Positions 23,563 to 32,853 of a stretch of DNA of 64,000 bases are shown piece by piece (the stretch's first letter is position 1; the number at the start of each line of letters is the position of its first letter). This DNA is from Microvirga pakistanensis (GTDB taxonomy: Bacteria; Pseudomonadota; Alphaproteobacteria; Rhizobiales; Beijerinckiaceae), in NCBI RefSeq assembly GCF_004458765.1, contig NZ_SPJX01000491.1, forward strand, positions 1 through 64,000, in the 5' to 3' direction. The position numbers and the translations under genes are program-made. The notes beneath the pieces are model-generated. The model saw only the letters and a program-made list of their open reading frames with translations. It was not told the origin of the DNA and ran no database searches.

Positions 23563-26220
23563 ATGTCCAAAACGTCCGCATCCCGTCTTCCTAAAACCTT
23601 CCGGGACTGGTTCGAGAGTCGAGGCTGGGAGCCCCGCGAGCATCAGCTGCAGCTCCTGGCCAAGGCGAAAGCAGGCCGCTCGGTGCTGCTCGTGGCGCCC
23701 ACGGGAGCCGGCAAGACCCTCGCGGGCTTCCTGCCGAGCCTCGTCGAACTCGCGGAGCGGGGGCCGGGCCGCGGCACGGCCAAAGACAAGCGGGGGCTTC
23801 ACACCCTCTATATTTCGCCCCTGAAGGCGCTCGCCACCGACGTCGCCCGCAATCTCGAGACGCCCGTGCAGGAGATGGGCCTTCCCATCCGGATCGAGAC
23901 CCGCACCGGCGACACGCCGTCCCATAAGCGCGCGCGACAGATCGAGCGGCCGCCGGACATTCTGCTGACCACACCGGAACAGCTGGCGCTTCTTCTCGCC
24001 CATCGCGAGGCGACGGAGTTCTTCCAGGACCTGCGCCGCGTCGTCCTGGACGAACTGCATTCCCTCGTCACCTCCAAGCGCGGGGACCTTTTGGCGCTTG
24101 GGCTCGCCCGGCTCATGAGCCTCGCTCCCCAGGCGACCGCGGTCGGCCTGTCGGCCACGGTGCGCGAGCCCGACGATCTCCGGCGCTACCTGGTGCCGCA
24201 GCGCCATGAACCCTCTCCCCCCTTGTGGGGGAGAGATGGAGAGGGGGGTGTAAGCGCCAATCTGGAACCAGGAAAGCGCCGGCACCCCCACCCTCCCCAC
24301 AAGGGGGAGGGGGAAACGTTGCGCAGAATGGAGGCTGCCGGGCAAACAGATGCAAATGGTACCCTCGCCGACCTCGTCGTGGTGAAGGGCGGCGCACAGC
24401 CCGACATCCGCATGCTGGAGCTCGACGAGCGCCTGCCGCTTGCGGGTCATACGGCCTCTCTCTCGATGCCGGCGATCTATGAACTGATCAAGCAGCACAA
24501 GACGACGCTGGTCTTCGTCAACACGCGTCTGCAGGCCGAATACACGTTCCAGGAACTCTGGAAGCTCAACGATGACGGTCTGGCGATCGCGCTTCATCAC
24601 GGCTCCCTCGACGTGGCGCAGCGCCGCCGCGTCGAGGAGGCCATGGCGGCGGGACGGCTCAAGGCGGTGGTCTGTACGGCGACCCTCGATCTCGGCATCG
24701 ATTGGGGCGATGTGGACCTCGTGGTCAATGTGGGCGCGCCGAAAGGCGCATCCCGCATCATGCAGCGCATCGGTCGGTCGAACCACCGCATGGACGAGCC
24801 GTCGCAGGCCTATCTCGTGCCGGCCAACCGCTTCGAGATCCTGGAATGCCGCGCTGCGCTGGACGCCGTGCATGAAGCCGCGCAGGACACGCCCGACGCC
24901 CGGACCGGCGCGCTCGACGTGCTCTGCCAGCACATTCTCGGGCGCGCCTGCGCCGATCCGTTCAGGCTCGAGGATCTCTACGAGGAAGTCCGCTCGGCCG
25001 CGCCTTATGCGGGTCTTTCTTATGAGGATTTCGAGGCCTGCGTCGCCTTCGTGGCCACCGGCGGCTACGCGCTTCGCGCCTACGAGCGCTTCGCCAAGAT
25101 CGTGAAGGGCAACGACGGCTTGTGGCGCGTGCGCGACGGCAGGGTCGCGCAGCAATACCGGCTGAATGTGGGCACCATCGTGGAATCCACCATGATCAAG
25201 GTCCGGCTCGGCAAGACGTCGCGCTCAAGGCCCGGAACGGTGCTGCCGCGCGGGCGTCTTCTCGGCGAGATCGAGGAATACTTCGCCGAAACGCTGACGC
25301 CCGGCGACACCTTTCTCTTCGCGGGCGAGGTGCTGCGCTTCGAGGCCATTGCCGAGGACGAAGTGCTGGTCACGCGCGCGGGATCCGGAACGGACCCGAT
25401 GATCCCGTCCTACGAGGGCGGCAAGTTCCCCCTGTCCACCTTTCTGGCCGCCCGGGTCCGCGAAATCCTGGCCGATCCCTTCGAATGGGACCGGCTGCCG
25501 CCGCAGATGACGGAATGGCTGCTGCAGCAGCGCCGTCGCTCTCTTCTGCCAGGGGCCAGAGACCTTCTGGTCGAGACCTTTCCGCGCGGCAACCGCTTCT
25601 ACATGACGTGCTTTCCCTTCGAGGGACGCCTCGCGCATCAGACGCTCGGCATGCTGCTCACCCGGCGCCTGGAGCGTGCGCGGCTGAAGCCTCTCGGCTT
25701 CGTGGCGAACGATTACGGGATCGCCGTCTATGCCTCGGGCGACATCGCCACCCGGGCGGCGCGGGAGCCCGGCTTCATGGACGAGCTGTTCTCGGAGGAC
25801 ATGCTGGGCGACGACCTGGAGGACTGGCTGGCGGAATCCTCCCTCATGAAGCGCACGTTCCGCCAATGCGCCGTGATCGCGGGGTTGATTGAACGCCGCT
25901 TCCCGGGGGAGCAGAAGACCGGGCGGCAGGTCACGATCTCCACCGACCTCGTCTATGACGTGCTGCGCAAGCACGAGCCCGATCACGTGCTCCTGCGCGC
26001 CGCCCGCGCGGATGCGGCAACGGGACTCCTGGACGTCAGGCGCCTCGGCGTGATGCTTCAGCGCATCCGGGGGCGAATCATCCACAAGCCGCTCGACCGG
26101 GTATCTCCCTTAAGCGTGTCCGTCATGCTGGAGATCGGCCGCGAGCGCGTCTATAGCGACAATGCGGACGAGATTCTGGCCGAGGCGGAGGCGGCGCTTC
26201 TCGACGAGGCTTTGGCGTGA
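23563..26220 (+). CDS. Ligase-associated DEXH-box helicase (Lhr-like), 885 aa
   Basis: Helicase motifs are in order: Walker A APTGAGKT (45-52), DELH (163-166), SAT (197-199), then the second RecA domain and an Lhr winged-helix/WYL-like C-terminal region. These enzymes unwind DNA or RNA-DNA hybrids 3' to 5'. The ATG at 23563 follows GGAGAGG. At about 215-265 there is an extra Pro/Gly/His-rich stretch encoded by an in-frame palindromic repeat (24211-24313), which makes it longer than typical homologues. The stop overlaps the PdeM start (GTGA). It belongs to the ligase/exonuclease/PdeM set. Confidence 0.95.
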   Translation: MSKTSASRLPKTFRDWFESRGWEPREHQLQLLAKAKAGRSVLLVAPTGAGKTLAGFLPSLVELAERGPGRGTAKDKRGLHTLYISPLKALATDVARNLETPVQEMGLPIRIETRTGDTPSHKRARQIERPPDILLTTPEQLALLLAHREATEFFQDLRRVVLDELHSLVTSKRGDLLALGLARLMSLAPQATAVGLSATVREPDDLRRYLVPQRHEPSPPLWGRDGEGGVSANLEPGKRRHPHPPHKGEGETLRRMEAAGQTDANGTLADLVVVKGGAQPDIRMLELDERLPLAGHTASLSMPAIYELIKQHKTTLVFVNTRLQAEYTFQELWKLNDDGLAIALHHGSLDVAQRRRVEEAMAAGRLKAVVCTATLDLGIDWGDVDLVVNVGAPKGASRIMQRIGRSNHRMDEPSQAYLVPANRFEILECRAALDAVHEAAQDTPDARTGALDVLCQHILGRACADPFRLEDLYEEVRSAAPYAGLSYEDFEACVAFVATGGYALRAYERFAKIVKGNDGLWRVRDGRVAQQYRLNVGTIVESTMIKVRLGKTSRSRPGTVLPRGRLLGEIEEYFAETLTPGDTFLFAGEVLRFEAIAEDEVLVTRAGSGTDPMIPSYEGGKFPLSTFLAARVREILADPFEWDRLPPQMTEWLLQQRRRSLLPGARDLLVETFPRGNRFYMTCFPFEGRLAHQTLGMLLTRRLERARLKPLGFVANDYGIAVYASGDIATRAAREPGFMDELFSEDMLGDDLEDWLAESSLMKRTFRQCAVIAGLIERRFPGEQKTGRQVTISTDLVYDVLRKHEPDHVLLRAARADAATGLLDVRRLGVMLQRIRGRIIHKPLDRVSPLSVSVMLEIGRERVYSDNADEILAEAEAALLDEALA
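24211..24313. repeat. Palindromic repeat inserted in frame inside the helicase gene
   Basis: The left arm (24211-24250) holds CCCTCTCCCC...GGGGGAGAG and GGAGAGGGGGG. The right arm (24283-24313) is its near complement, CACCCCCACCCTCCCC with AAGGGGGAGG. The type is a common intergenic repeat in alphaproteobacteria. Here it keeps the reading frame open and adds about 35-50 residues between the SAT motif and the second helicase domain. Confidence 0.75.
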
Positions 26221-26918
26221 CGGCTTTGCGAAAGAACAAACAGACAACCCACGAAATCGAGCTGGCGGGACAACTGGCCATCCTGGACCTGTCCGGCGGC
26301 CTTTACCTGCCGGCGCACGATGCCCTGCTCGTGGCCGACCTGCATTTCGAGAAGGGCTCCTCCTTCGCTCGCCGGGGCATGATGCTGCCGCCCTATGACA
26401 CGCGCGAGACCCTGGACGCCCTCGCCGACGTGGTGTCGCGCCTCGATCCGCGCGTCGTCATCGCGCTGGGAGACAGCTTTCACGATATCGGCGGGCCGGA
26501 ACGGCTCGGCGACGAGGAGCGCTCCACCCTCGCGGGCGTTCAGGCCGGGCGCGAGTGGATCTGGGTGACGGGCAATCACGACCGCATCCTGCCCGAAACC
26601 ATCGGCGGCCAGGTCGTGGAGGAGATGACGCTCGGCTCGCTCACCCTGCGCCATGAGCCCGTCGCCGGAGACCAGGCGGAGGTGGCCGGGCATCTGCATC
26701 CCGTCGGCAAGGTGGTGATGCGCGGGCGCGCGACGCGCCGCCGCTGCTTCCTGACCGACGGCACCCGCTGCATCATGCCTGCCCTCGGGGCCTATGCCGG
26801 TGGGCTCAACGCCTGCGATGCCGCTTTCAAGCCGCTCTTTCCGAACGGATTTACCGCGCATCTCATCGGAACGGAGCGCATCTTCGCAATCGCGAAGACG
26901 ATGCTCTGCCGGGATTGA
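26217..26918 (+). CDS. pdeM: Ligase-associated DNA-damage response endonuclease PdeM, 233 aa
   Basis: Phosphoesterase motifs are VADLHFEKG (DxH), ALGDSFHD (GDxxD), VTGNHD and AGHLHP. This is the fourth member of the ligase-associated set. The GTG at 26217 overlaps the helicase stop (GTGA), showing cotranslation. It probably cuts DNA ends or abasic products in the same route as the ligase and exonuclease. Family members are about this length. It converges with the TIGR02186 gene, 4 bp apart. Confidence 0.94.
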   Translation: MTALRKNKQTTHEIELAGQLAILDLSGGLYLPAHDALLVADLHFEKGSSFARRGMMLPPYDTRETLDALADVVSRLDPRVVIALGDSFHDIGGPERLGDEERSTLAGVQAGREWIWVTGNHDRILPETIGGQVVEEMTLGSLTLRHEPVAGDQAEVAGHLHPVGKVVMRGRATRRRCFLTDGTRCIMPALGAYAGGLNACDAAFKPLFPNGFTAHLIGTERIFAIAKTMLCRD

Positions 26919-26922
26919 GGCC

Positions 26923-27702
26923 TCAGTCCCTTCGGAAGATGATGTTGGCGAGCCATCCGAACGCGAGGGCGAGCAGGGCGGTGGCAAGGCCGTAGAGGAG
27001 CGACCAGTCGCGCGCGACGGCGCCGACCTGCTCCTCGAACCCGGTCTTGACCAGTTCGAAATGGGTGGTCGTGCTCGCCAGGATCACCGTGTCGGCGAAC
27101 AGCACCACCTGAACGTCGTATTCGCCCGGCGGGGCCGTCGCCGGCAGCGGGATGCTGGCGCGGAAGATGTCCGGGGTCAGGAACGTCACCCCGCGCTCCT
27201 CCTCCAGGTACAGCCCCTCCTGCGCCTTGAGGCGATAAAGCGCCTCGCGGAACTCCCTGTCGGCGCCGCCGCCGCGCACGTAGGTGAAGTCCGGGGCGCT
27301 GATGATCGCCCGCAGGCCGATCTTCTGGCGCTGGCGCAGCTGATCGCTCGTGATCTCGGCGATGGGTTTCGAGGTCAGAACGCTCAAGTAAGCCGGAGCG
27401 CTGGGGAACTTCTGCTGTTCCTGGTTGATCCAGATCGGCCCCACCTTCTGCTTCTCGCGCACGGTGAGAAGCTGGCGCGGACCGCGTACCGTGACCACCA
27501 CGTCATAGCCCGTGGCGCGGGCGATGGTCTGCGCATCCCGCTCGATGGCGCCGAACACGGCGATGGATGTGCCCGTATAGTTGGAGTTGATCAGCACCCG
27601 GTGGTTCGACAGCGAGGTGATCAGGGTCTCGGCCGAGACCGGACCCGACCAGGCAGGCACCATCAGCATGAGGCCCATCAGGACGAGGCGGAGGCGTTTC
27701 AC
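26923..27702 (-). CDS. TIGR02186 family membrane-anchored protein, 259 aa
   Basis: A signal-like N-terminus (LVLMGLMLMVPAWSGPVSAE) leads into a periplasmic domain beginning TLITSLSNHRVLINSNYTGT, and one C-terminal membrane helix (LLYGLATALLALAFGWLANI). This matches the alphaproteobacterial TIGR02186 family of unknown function. GTG at 27702 is the start because it overlaps the stop of the transporter gene (GTGA). The pair with a TSUP transporter is conserved in the group and suggests a shared sulfur-related role; that is inference. Confidence 0.88.
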   Translation of the reverse strand: MKRLRLVLMGLMLMVPAWSGPVSAETLITSLSNHRVLINSNYTGTSIAVFGAIERDAQTIARATGYDVVVTVRGPRQLLTVREKQKVGPIWINQEQQKFPSAPAYLSVLTSKPIAEITSDQLRQRQKIGLRAIISAPDFTYVRGGGADREFREALYRLKAQEGLYLEEERGVTFLTPDIFRASIPLPATAPPGEYDVQVVLFADTVILASTTTHFELVKTGFEEQVGAVARDWSLLYGLATALLALAFGWLANIIFRRD

Positions 27703-28628
27703 TGGCGCTGCTCCTGCGCGGTGAGCGAGAACGGCTCCTCGGGCTGAAGGACGAGTTCGAGACCGAACCGCAGGCCCACGGCCAGCAGCAGGATGGCCAG
27801 CAGGAAACGGAACAGCTCCGCACGGAGGTTGCGGCCGATGCGCGCGCCGAACTGGGCGCCGAACACGCCGCCGACGATCAGCAGGAGCGCCAGCACCATG
27901 TCGACGGCCTGGTTCATCACCGCATGCAGGATCAGGGCGACCAGGGTCGTGCAGACGATCTGGAACTGCGAGGTGCCCACGACCACGTTGGTAGGGACGC
28001 GGAAGATATAGAGCAGGGCGGGCACCACGATGAAGCCGCCGCCGATGCCGAGCACGGCGCCCGCGAAGCCGATGAAGAGTGACAGCAGCAGGATCGGGAT
28101 CACGCTCACATAGAGTTTGGAGCGGTAAAACCGCATCCGCAGGGGCCAGCCCAGATACGGCGCATGCTCGCCCGCTTGCCGCCGCAGGCGCACCGTGCCC
28201 CCGCGCCGCTTGGTCCAGAACTCCCGGATGCTTTCCTTGAGCATCAGGCTTCCCACCACGGAAAAGAGCGTCACGTAGGAGAGGACGATCACGAGATCGA
28301 GTTGGCCGGCGCGTCGTGCGGCGGCGAAGAACCAGACGCCGAGGGCCGATCCGACGAGGCCGCCGCCGACGAGGATCGCGCCGAGCTTGCGGTCGAGGGC
28401 GTTGCGGCGGATCGCGCCGAGCACGCTCGTGGTGGAGGAGGCGACGATCTGGGCCGATTGGGTCGCCACGGCAACGGCAGGAGGAATGCCGAGAAAGATG
28501 AGCAGCGGCGTCATCAGGAAGCCGCCGCCGATGCCGAAGAGGCCCGAGATGAAACCCACCGCCGCACCCATTCCGAGAATGAGAAGAACGCTTACAGGCA
28601 TCTCGGCGATGGGCAGATAGATTTGCAA
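27699..28628 (-). CDS. TSUP family (TauE/SafE) sulfite/anion exporter, 309 aa
   Basis: Two matching halves each carry the TSUP glycine motif: GFISGLFGIGGGFLMTP near the start and GFAGAVLGIGGGFIVVPAL in the second half. About eight membrane helices are separated by a basic loop (KRRGGTVRLRRQ). TSUP proteins move sulfite, sulfonates or related organosulfur anions across the inner membrane. Its stop overlaps the TIGR02186 start, so the two form one operon. Confidence 0.92.
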   Translation of the reverse strand: MQIYLPIAEMPVSVLLILGMGAAVGFISGLFGIGGGFLMTPLLIFLGIPPAVAVATQSAQIVASSTTSVLGAIRRNALDRKLGAILVGGGLVGSALGVWFFAAARRAGQLDLVIVLSYVTLFSVVGSLMLKESIREFWTKRRGGTVRLRRQAGEHAPYLGWPLRMRFYRSKLYVSVIPILLLSLFIGFAGAVLGIGGGFIVVPALLYIFRVPTNVVVGTSQFQIVCTTLVALILHAVMNQAVDMVLALLLIVGGVFGAQFGARIGRNLRAELFRFLLAILLLAVGLRFGLELVLQPEEPFSLTAQEQRQ

Positions 28629-28732
28629 TCCGGATCCTCCTGGCCGGTGCAGCCATGACGCGGGGAGATTGATGCGCGGAGCGGTTTAGCTGACGAGCGA
28701 TGAACGTAAGCTGACCGCTTTGGGTTCAGCCA

Positions 28733-31700
28733 TCAACTCCTTTTGTCTTGAGTTCCCGCCAGAGCCGCCGATTGCGCGCCGGCGGAAGAGGGAGTCTCGT
28801 TGGCGATGGGATCGACGGGGCGGGGACGCCATTGCTTGATGGAGGCCTGCAGGGCCTTCAATTCGGCAGCGCCGAGGCGGCCGGCGAGCTCGTCGCGCTT
28901 CTTGGCGGCATCGTCATCGCCCTGGGCGGCCGCGAGAGCGAGCCATAGATACGCCTTTGCAAGATCCTGCCTGGTGCCGATGCCGCGGGCGAGGAGAACC
29001 CCCATGTTGAACTGGCTGTCCGCAAAGCCGGACTGGGCGGCTTCGCCGTACCAGCGCAGAGCCGCCGGATAGTCCGGCTTGCCGTTCGAGCCCGAGGCGA
29101 GAAGCGTGGCGAGATTGTGCATGGCGCGCACGTTGCCGCCCTGTGCGGCGCGTTCGTACCAAAGGGCCGCCTGCCTCGTATCGCGCTCGGTGCCGATGCC
29201 TTTTTCCATCAGCATGGCGAGCTTCTCCTGCGCCGGAGGGAGCCCTGCCTGAGCCGCGCGCTCATAAAGACGAAGCGCCAAGCTCATGTCCTGCGGGATG
29301 TCGCGTCCTTCGGCGGCCCGGGATGCAATCTCGTAAATCGCGCTCGCGTCGCCTGCCAGCGCGGCCTTCCGGAGAGCAGGCGGAACGATGGCCGGAATAT
29401 CCCCGACGCTTGCGGCATCGACAAGGAACTTCGGCGTCGCAATTGGAGCTGGCTCAACCGTCGTGGCGAAGCTCGACGGCTGGAAGAGGTTCGCCTTCTC
29501 GGCGTCTGCCGGAATGCCGCCCGTCGCGGCGGCGTCCGCGGGAGTCTGCGCCTGCGCATCCGGGGCCGGCTGCGATGGGCTGCCGGATGCGATCAGCGAG
29601 AGTGGGGAGGGGACGAAGCCGGTCGAGATGACGTGTGCCGTTCCCATCGCCAGGAGCACGAAGCCAAGGCCGAGCAGGAGCGAGCCACGATGTCTGTGGA
29701 GCTTTCGCCGGATGCGCTCCATGAGGGACGCGGGCGACGTCTCGTCCACATCGGGCGGTCCGAACATGTCGGGCGCCAGGTCCTCTTCGGCATCGCGGCC
29801 CTCCTCGACATCGCGTGGGGCGGCGGCCTGATCCGCCTGCGCCGCGCGGCGAGCGGCTGCGATGAGGTCCGCCCGCAGGCTGCCGCGATCCGCCTCGTCG
29901 ACAGGCGCCGTCACGACGGGTCCGGACGTCGCGGGTTCCGGATTCCCGTCAGGGCGCGTCGTGGCAGCCTCTTCGATCTGCGGAAGGGTGACGGCATGGA
30001 GGCGGCGCACCGCCGCTTCGAGCCGGTCCGCGGGAGCCATCGGCTCAGGTGAAATCTCGCGAAGAGCATGGGATATCGGACCCGACCGGGGCGCAGGCCC
30101 GCCCTGTTCCGCGAAGCGGGAAACGAGCGTCTCGAGGGCAGTCTGGACAGCGCGCAGCGTTTCCTGGGTTGTCCTGTCGGTTCGGGTCTGCAGCGCCTTC
30201 AGCTCCACGAAACCCTGCTTGAGGGCATCGAGATCGGTGGCATCGGGCAAGTTCACCTGAAGGTCCTTCAGGGCGGCCTTCGCGGCGCGTTCGGCAATTC
30301 CGGCCGCATCGTTCTGAAGGTTGCGGAGATGGCTCGTAGCCTCGTCGAGAACCTGGTGCAGGGATTCGTCGGATTGCTGCGCCAGCCGCTCCGCAAGGGA
30401 GGCGATCTGCTCGTCCAGCACGTCGAGGCTCAAGGGTTTGAGCGGGACGCGGTCGAGTTTCTCGTCGATGCTGCGCAGCTTATCCGCCACCGACGAGGTG
30501 TCCGCCTGCTGGCCGACCTGGCGGAGCTCCTCCTCGATCCTGTCGAACCGCCGCATCAGCGGTTCCTGCGAGAGAGCCTCCCTGTCGATGGCGGCTTGGA
30601 CCTGGGCGGACAACCGCTCGATCATCTCGCCCAGCGCCTGGCTCGGCGGCAGGCGGCTCTCGGGCAAACCGGCCATGCGCTCGGTCAGAACCGCCAGTTG
30701 ATCGGTGATCGGGTCGAGGTTGACGGGCTCGGGCGTGGGACGGCGCGCGAGGGCCGCGATATCACGGCTCATGCTGTCGATCTGCGACGGCAGGTCGCTT
30801 GCCTCCTGCATGGCGATGGTCCGGTTCAGGGCTGCGCAGACATTCTCGAGAGAGGTCTTGAGAGCGGAGAAGTCGCTGCGGCTTGCCTGATGAAGGCGCA
30901 GGTCGGCAATCTGCCGGCCGAGTGTAGTCACCTCCTCCGACAGCTGCTCGATCTGGCGCGGCTCGGCGCGCTGCGAGAGGTCGTGACGCATGTCCACGAT
31001 CTGGCTACTGAGAAACTCGATCACGGTGCGGTCCACGCCGGTCTCCGCGATCCGGTCGATCTTGCCCTTCAGGGCATCGATCTCGCGGCCGATACGCCCA
31101 TAGACACCCTCGCTCACCTCTTCGGTCAGAGCTTGGATCTGCCGGTACACGGCGGCCGTGGCCTGGGCGAGGATCAGGAGGTCCTTGTTGGGGGGCTCGT
31201 GCCCCATCTCCCGGGCGATGTCCTTGAGGGCCTGGTCGAGGGCGGCAACCTGCTCGCGCGTGGCTAGGTGATCCATGGTCGCGCGAAGCCGTTCGATCTC
31301 GCTGCGGATCACGCCGATCGCGGGCGCGCACGTCCTGTCGGTCTGAGGGGGCCGCTCGGCCGTCGCTTGGCGCTCAGCGGAGTCGAGCCGCTCCCTCAGG
31401 CTGGAAAGCGCCTGCGAAAGGGCGGCGGCGATGCGGTCTTGGTGGTCCGCCGAGGCGCGGGCAGTCTCGTTCAGGCGCTCCTCGGTCTGCTCGATCCAGC
31501 TTGCCATCGACTCGAGCGCGATGGCGGTGCGCGAGGCATCATCCCGAGCCTGACGCTCGTTCTGGGTCGAAACGGCCGTCATGAGGGTCTCGAACGTCCG
31601 CTCGATTTCGGGCCGAGCGGGTCCGGATCGGAGCGACGTGGCCCCGGGTGGCTTATGGCCCGAAGGCTCTCGCTCGCGGGCTGGGGGCAGACTTCCCTCC

Positions 31701-31828
31701 TCCTTTGCGGCCCGAATGGCAGCCGCCCATTCCTCAAGGCTCAGTCCTGCCCGGCGGGCGGCGGCTCGGGCCAGGTCACGGGCGTCGAGATCCGGCTCGT
31801 CGAGGTTCGAAGGGACGTGGTGTCGCAT
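28733..31828 (-). CDS. PodJ-like polarity/coiled-coil protein with C-terminal Sel1 repeats, 1031 aa
   Basis: The N-terminus has the motif DLARAAARRAGLSLEEWAAAI (about 16-36, split by eye), seen in alphaproteobacterial PodJ-type proteins. A long cytoplasmic coiled coil (about 80-650) follows, then one membrane helix (about 710-735, GSLLLGLGFVLLAMGTAHVI), a low-complexity periplasmic linker, and Sel1-like repeats (about 840-980, for example AAQAGLPPAQEKLAMLMEKG). In Caulobacter, PodJ organises a cell pole. No peptidoglycan-binding domain is visible at the C-terminus, unlike PodJ itself. ATG at 31828 is preferred over an upstream start. It is monocistronic. Confidence 0.8.
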   Translation of the reverse strand: MRHHVPSNLDEPDLDARDLARAAARRAGLSLEEWAAAIRAAKEEGSLPPAREREPSGHKPPGATSLRSGPARPEIERTFETLMTAVSTQNERQARDDASRTAIALESMASWIEQTEERLNETARASADHQDRIAAALSQALSSLRERLDSAERQATAERPPQTDRTCAPAIGVIRSEIERLRATMDHLATREQVAALDQALKDIAREMGHEPPNKDLLILAQATAAVYRQIQALTEEVSEGVYGRIGREIDALKGKIDRIAETGVDRTVIEFLSSQIVDMRHDLSQRAEPRQIEQLSEEVTTLGRQIADLRLHQASRSDFSALKTSLENVCAALNRTIAMQEASDLPSQIDSMSRDIAALARRPTPEPVNLDPITDQLAVLTERMAGLPESRLPPSQALGEMIERLSAQVQAAIDREALSQEPLMRRFDRIEEELRQVGQQADTSSVADKLRSIDEKLDRVPLKPLSLDVLDEQIASLAERLAQQSDESLHQVLDEATSHLRNLQNDAAGIAERAAKAALKDLQVNLPDATDLDALKQGFVELKALQTRTDRTTQETLRAVQTALETLVSRFAEQGGPAPRSGPISHALREISPEPMAPADRLEAAVRRLHAVTLPQIEEAATTRPDGNPEPATSGPVVTAPVDEADRGSLRADLIAAARRAAQADQAAAPRDVEEGRDAEEDLAPDMFGPPDVDETSPASLMERIRRKLHRHRGSLLLGLGFVLLAMGTAHVISTGFVPSPLSLIASGSPSQPAPDAQAQTPADAAATGGIPADAEKANLFQPSSFATTVEPAPIATPKFLVDAASVGDIPAIVPPALRKAALAGDASAIYEIASRAAEGRDIPQDMSLALRLYERAAQAGLPPAQEKLAMLMEKGIGTERDTRQAALWYERAAQGGNVRAMHNLATLLASGSNGKPDYPAALRWYGEAAQSGFADSQFNMGVLLARGIGTRQDLAKAYLWLALAAAQGDDDAAKKRDELAGRLGAAELKALQASIKQWRPRPVDPIANETPSSAGAQSAALAGTQDKRS

Positions 31829-32181
31829 GGTCGCGCTCAGGGGGTACTTTGCACTCCCGGCCAGCCATAAGCCCCCGCTTAGGCCCACCGTGGCGGTCGT
31901 GAAACCTGGGGTTGAAGCGAATCACTTGTCCGCCACGTCATCCGGCCGCCCGTGAAGCTTTCGGCGAACGTAGTAAAAAACCCGTTAAGCCGCTTTGGCT
32001 TAGCTCGAGAGAGCCCCTCCGGACGGACAGGTTCCACTAGGGAAAAGCGCAAGAAAAACCGCCTGCCTTGCCTACAGATCGAGCATGCCCTGGAGGACTT
32101 GCAACCAGCATGTTCAGTGTTCTATCATAACGTTACGAACGGAGATGCTGATTCACAGCGACATTTACGACGGGGTATTCG
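31829..32181. other. 353-bp intergenic region between the PodJ-like and MerR genes
   Basis: No gene is supported. It holds a TAAGCC-N5-GGCTTA inverted repeat (31986-32002). Read on the minus strand this is followed by ACGGG and six Ts, so it could act as an attenuator or terminator ahead of the PodJ-like gene. It also holds a TAACGTTA palindrome (32128-32135) just upstream of the MerR gene, a possible regulator site. Promoters for both divergent genes should lie here. Confidence 0.4.
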
Positions 32182-32592
32182 ATGCACCAAGACAAGACGA
32201 GTTCCAATCCCAATGAAATGGGTGAGGGTGTGAAGTTCTATTCGATCGGTGACCTGGCCAGGGAGTTCGGCGTGACGCTGCGCACCTTGCGCTTCTACGA
32301 GGACCGGGGTCTTCTTTCCCCCCGGCGCGACGGCACTGCCCGGATCTACGATGCCCGCGACCGTGAACGCCTGTCCGTCATCCTGAAGGGCAAGCAGCTT
32401 GGCTTCACCCTGACGGAGATCCGCGCCATGTTGGCCGAGGAGCGCTCCGCCGAGGGGCCCGCCATGGATCTCAGGCTTTCCCTCGATCAGATCGAGGATC
32501 AAATCCGCCATCTCGAGCAGCAGAAGGCCGAGATCGCGGAAGCGCTTGAGGAACTCAAGGCACGCCGCGCCACTCTGGCCATCGCGGCCTAA
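32182..32592 (+). CDS. MerR family transcriptional regulator, 136 aa
   Basis: A MerR winged helix-turn-helix (about 18-85) is clear from FYSIGDLAREFGVTLRTLRF, then YEDRGLLSPRRDG and RIYDARDRERL. A dimerisation helix follows (about 100-130, with QIEDQIRHLEQQKAEI). No metal-binding cysteines are present, so it is not a metal sensor. MerR regulators of this size often sit beside acyl-CoA dehydrogenase genes and control fatty-acid or branched-chain acid breakdown (LiuR type). The beta-oxidation operon starts 320 bp downstream. Confidence 0.9.
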   Translation: MHQDKTSSNPNEMGEGVKFYSIGDLAREFGVTLRTLRFYEDRGLLSPRRDGTARIYDARDRERLSVILKGKQLGFTLTEIRAMLAEERSAEGPAMDLRLSLDQIEDQIRHLEQQKAEIAEALEELKARRATLAIAA

Positions 32593-32829
32593 AGGCCGGC
32601 GGCCGTCTCGAAGCTCCTCCTTTTCCGAGCCTGACAGAGCGCCTGAAACGGGCGAGGGCGGTTGCCGCCCGTCGCCTTGTGGGTGTTCCGCTATTTGATA
32701 AGCGGCTGCGATCACGCGGCGTGTTGTAGAAACAGCCCGATGGGCGAGCGGCCGCGGGAGTCTGGCCGAACCCTGAGCGTTCGTCTGTGTTCTGGGAGAT
32801 TTTACGCCCTACCTCTTTCCAAAAGACCG

Positions 32830-32853
32830 AGATAGTTTATATATGAACTATCT
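32830..32853. promoter_or_regulatory. Perfect inverted repeat upstream of the beta-oxidation operon
   Basis: AGATAGTT (32830-32837) and AACTATCT (32846-32853) form a perfect 8-bp inverted repeat around TATATATG, 60 bp before the acyl-CoA dehydrogenase start. The AT-rich centre may be the -10 region, so a bound repressor would block transcription. The rest of the 321-bp gap 32593-32913 holds only a GGGCGG...CCGCCC hairpin near 32657-32671. Confidence 0.6.

Noticed and set aside
26234..26248. GAACAAACAGACAAC, a near-match to a LexA box
   Set aside because: The second half is CAAC, not GAAC, and it lies inside the pdeM coding sequence rather than in a promoter.
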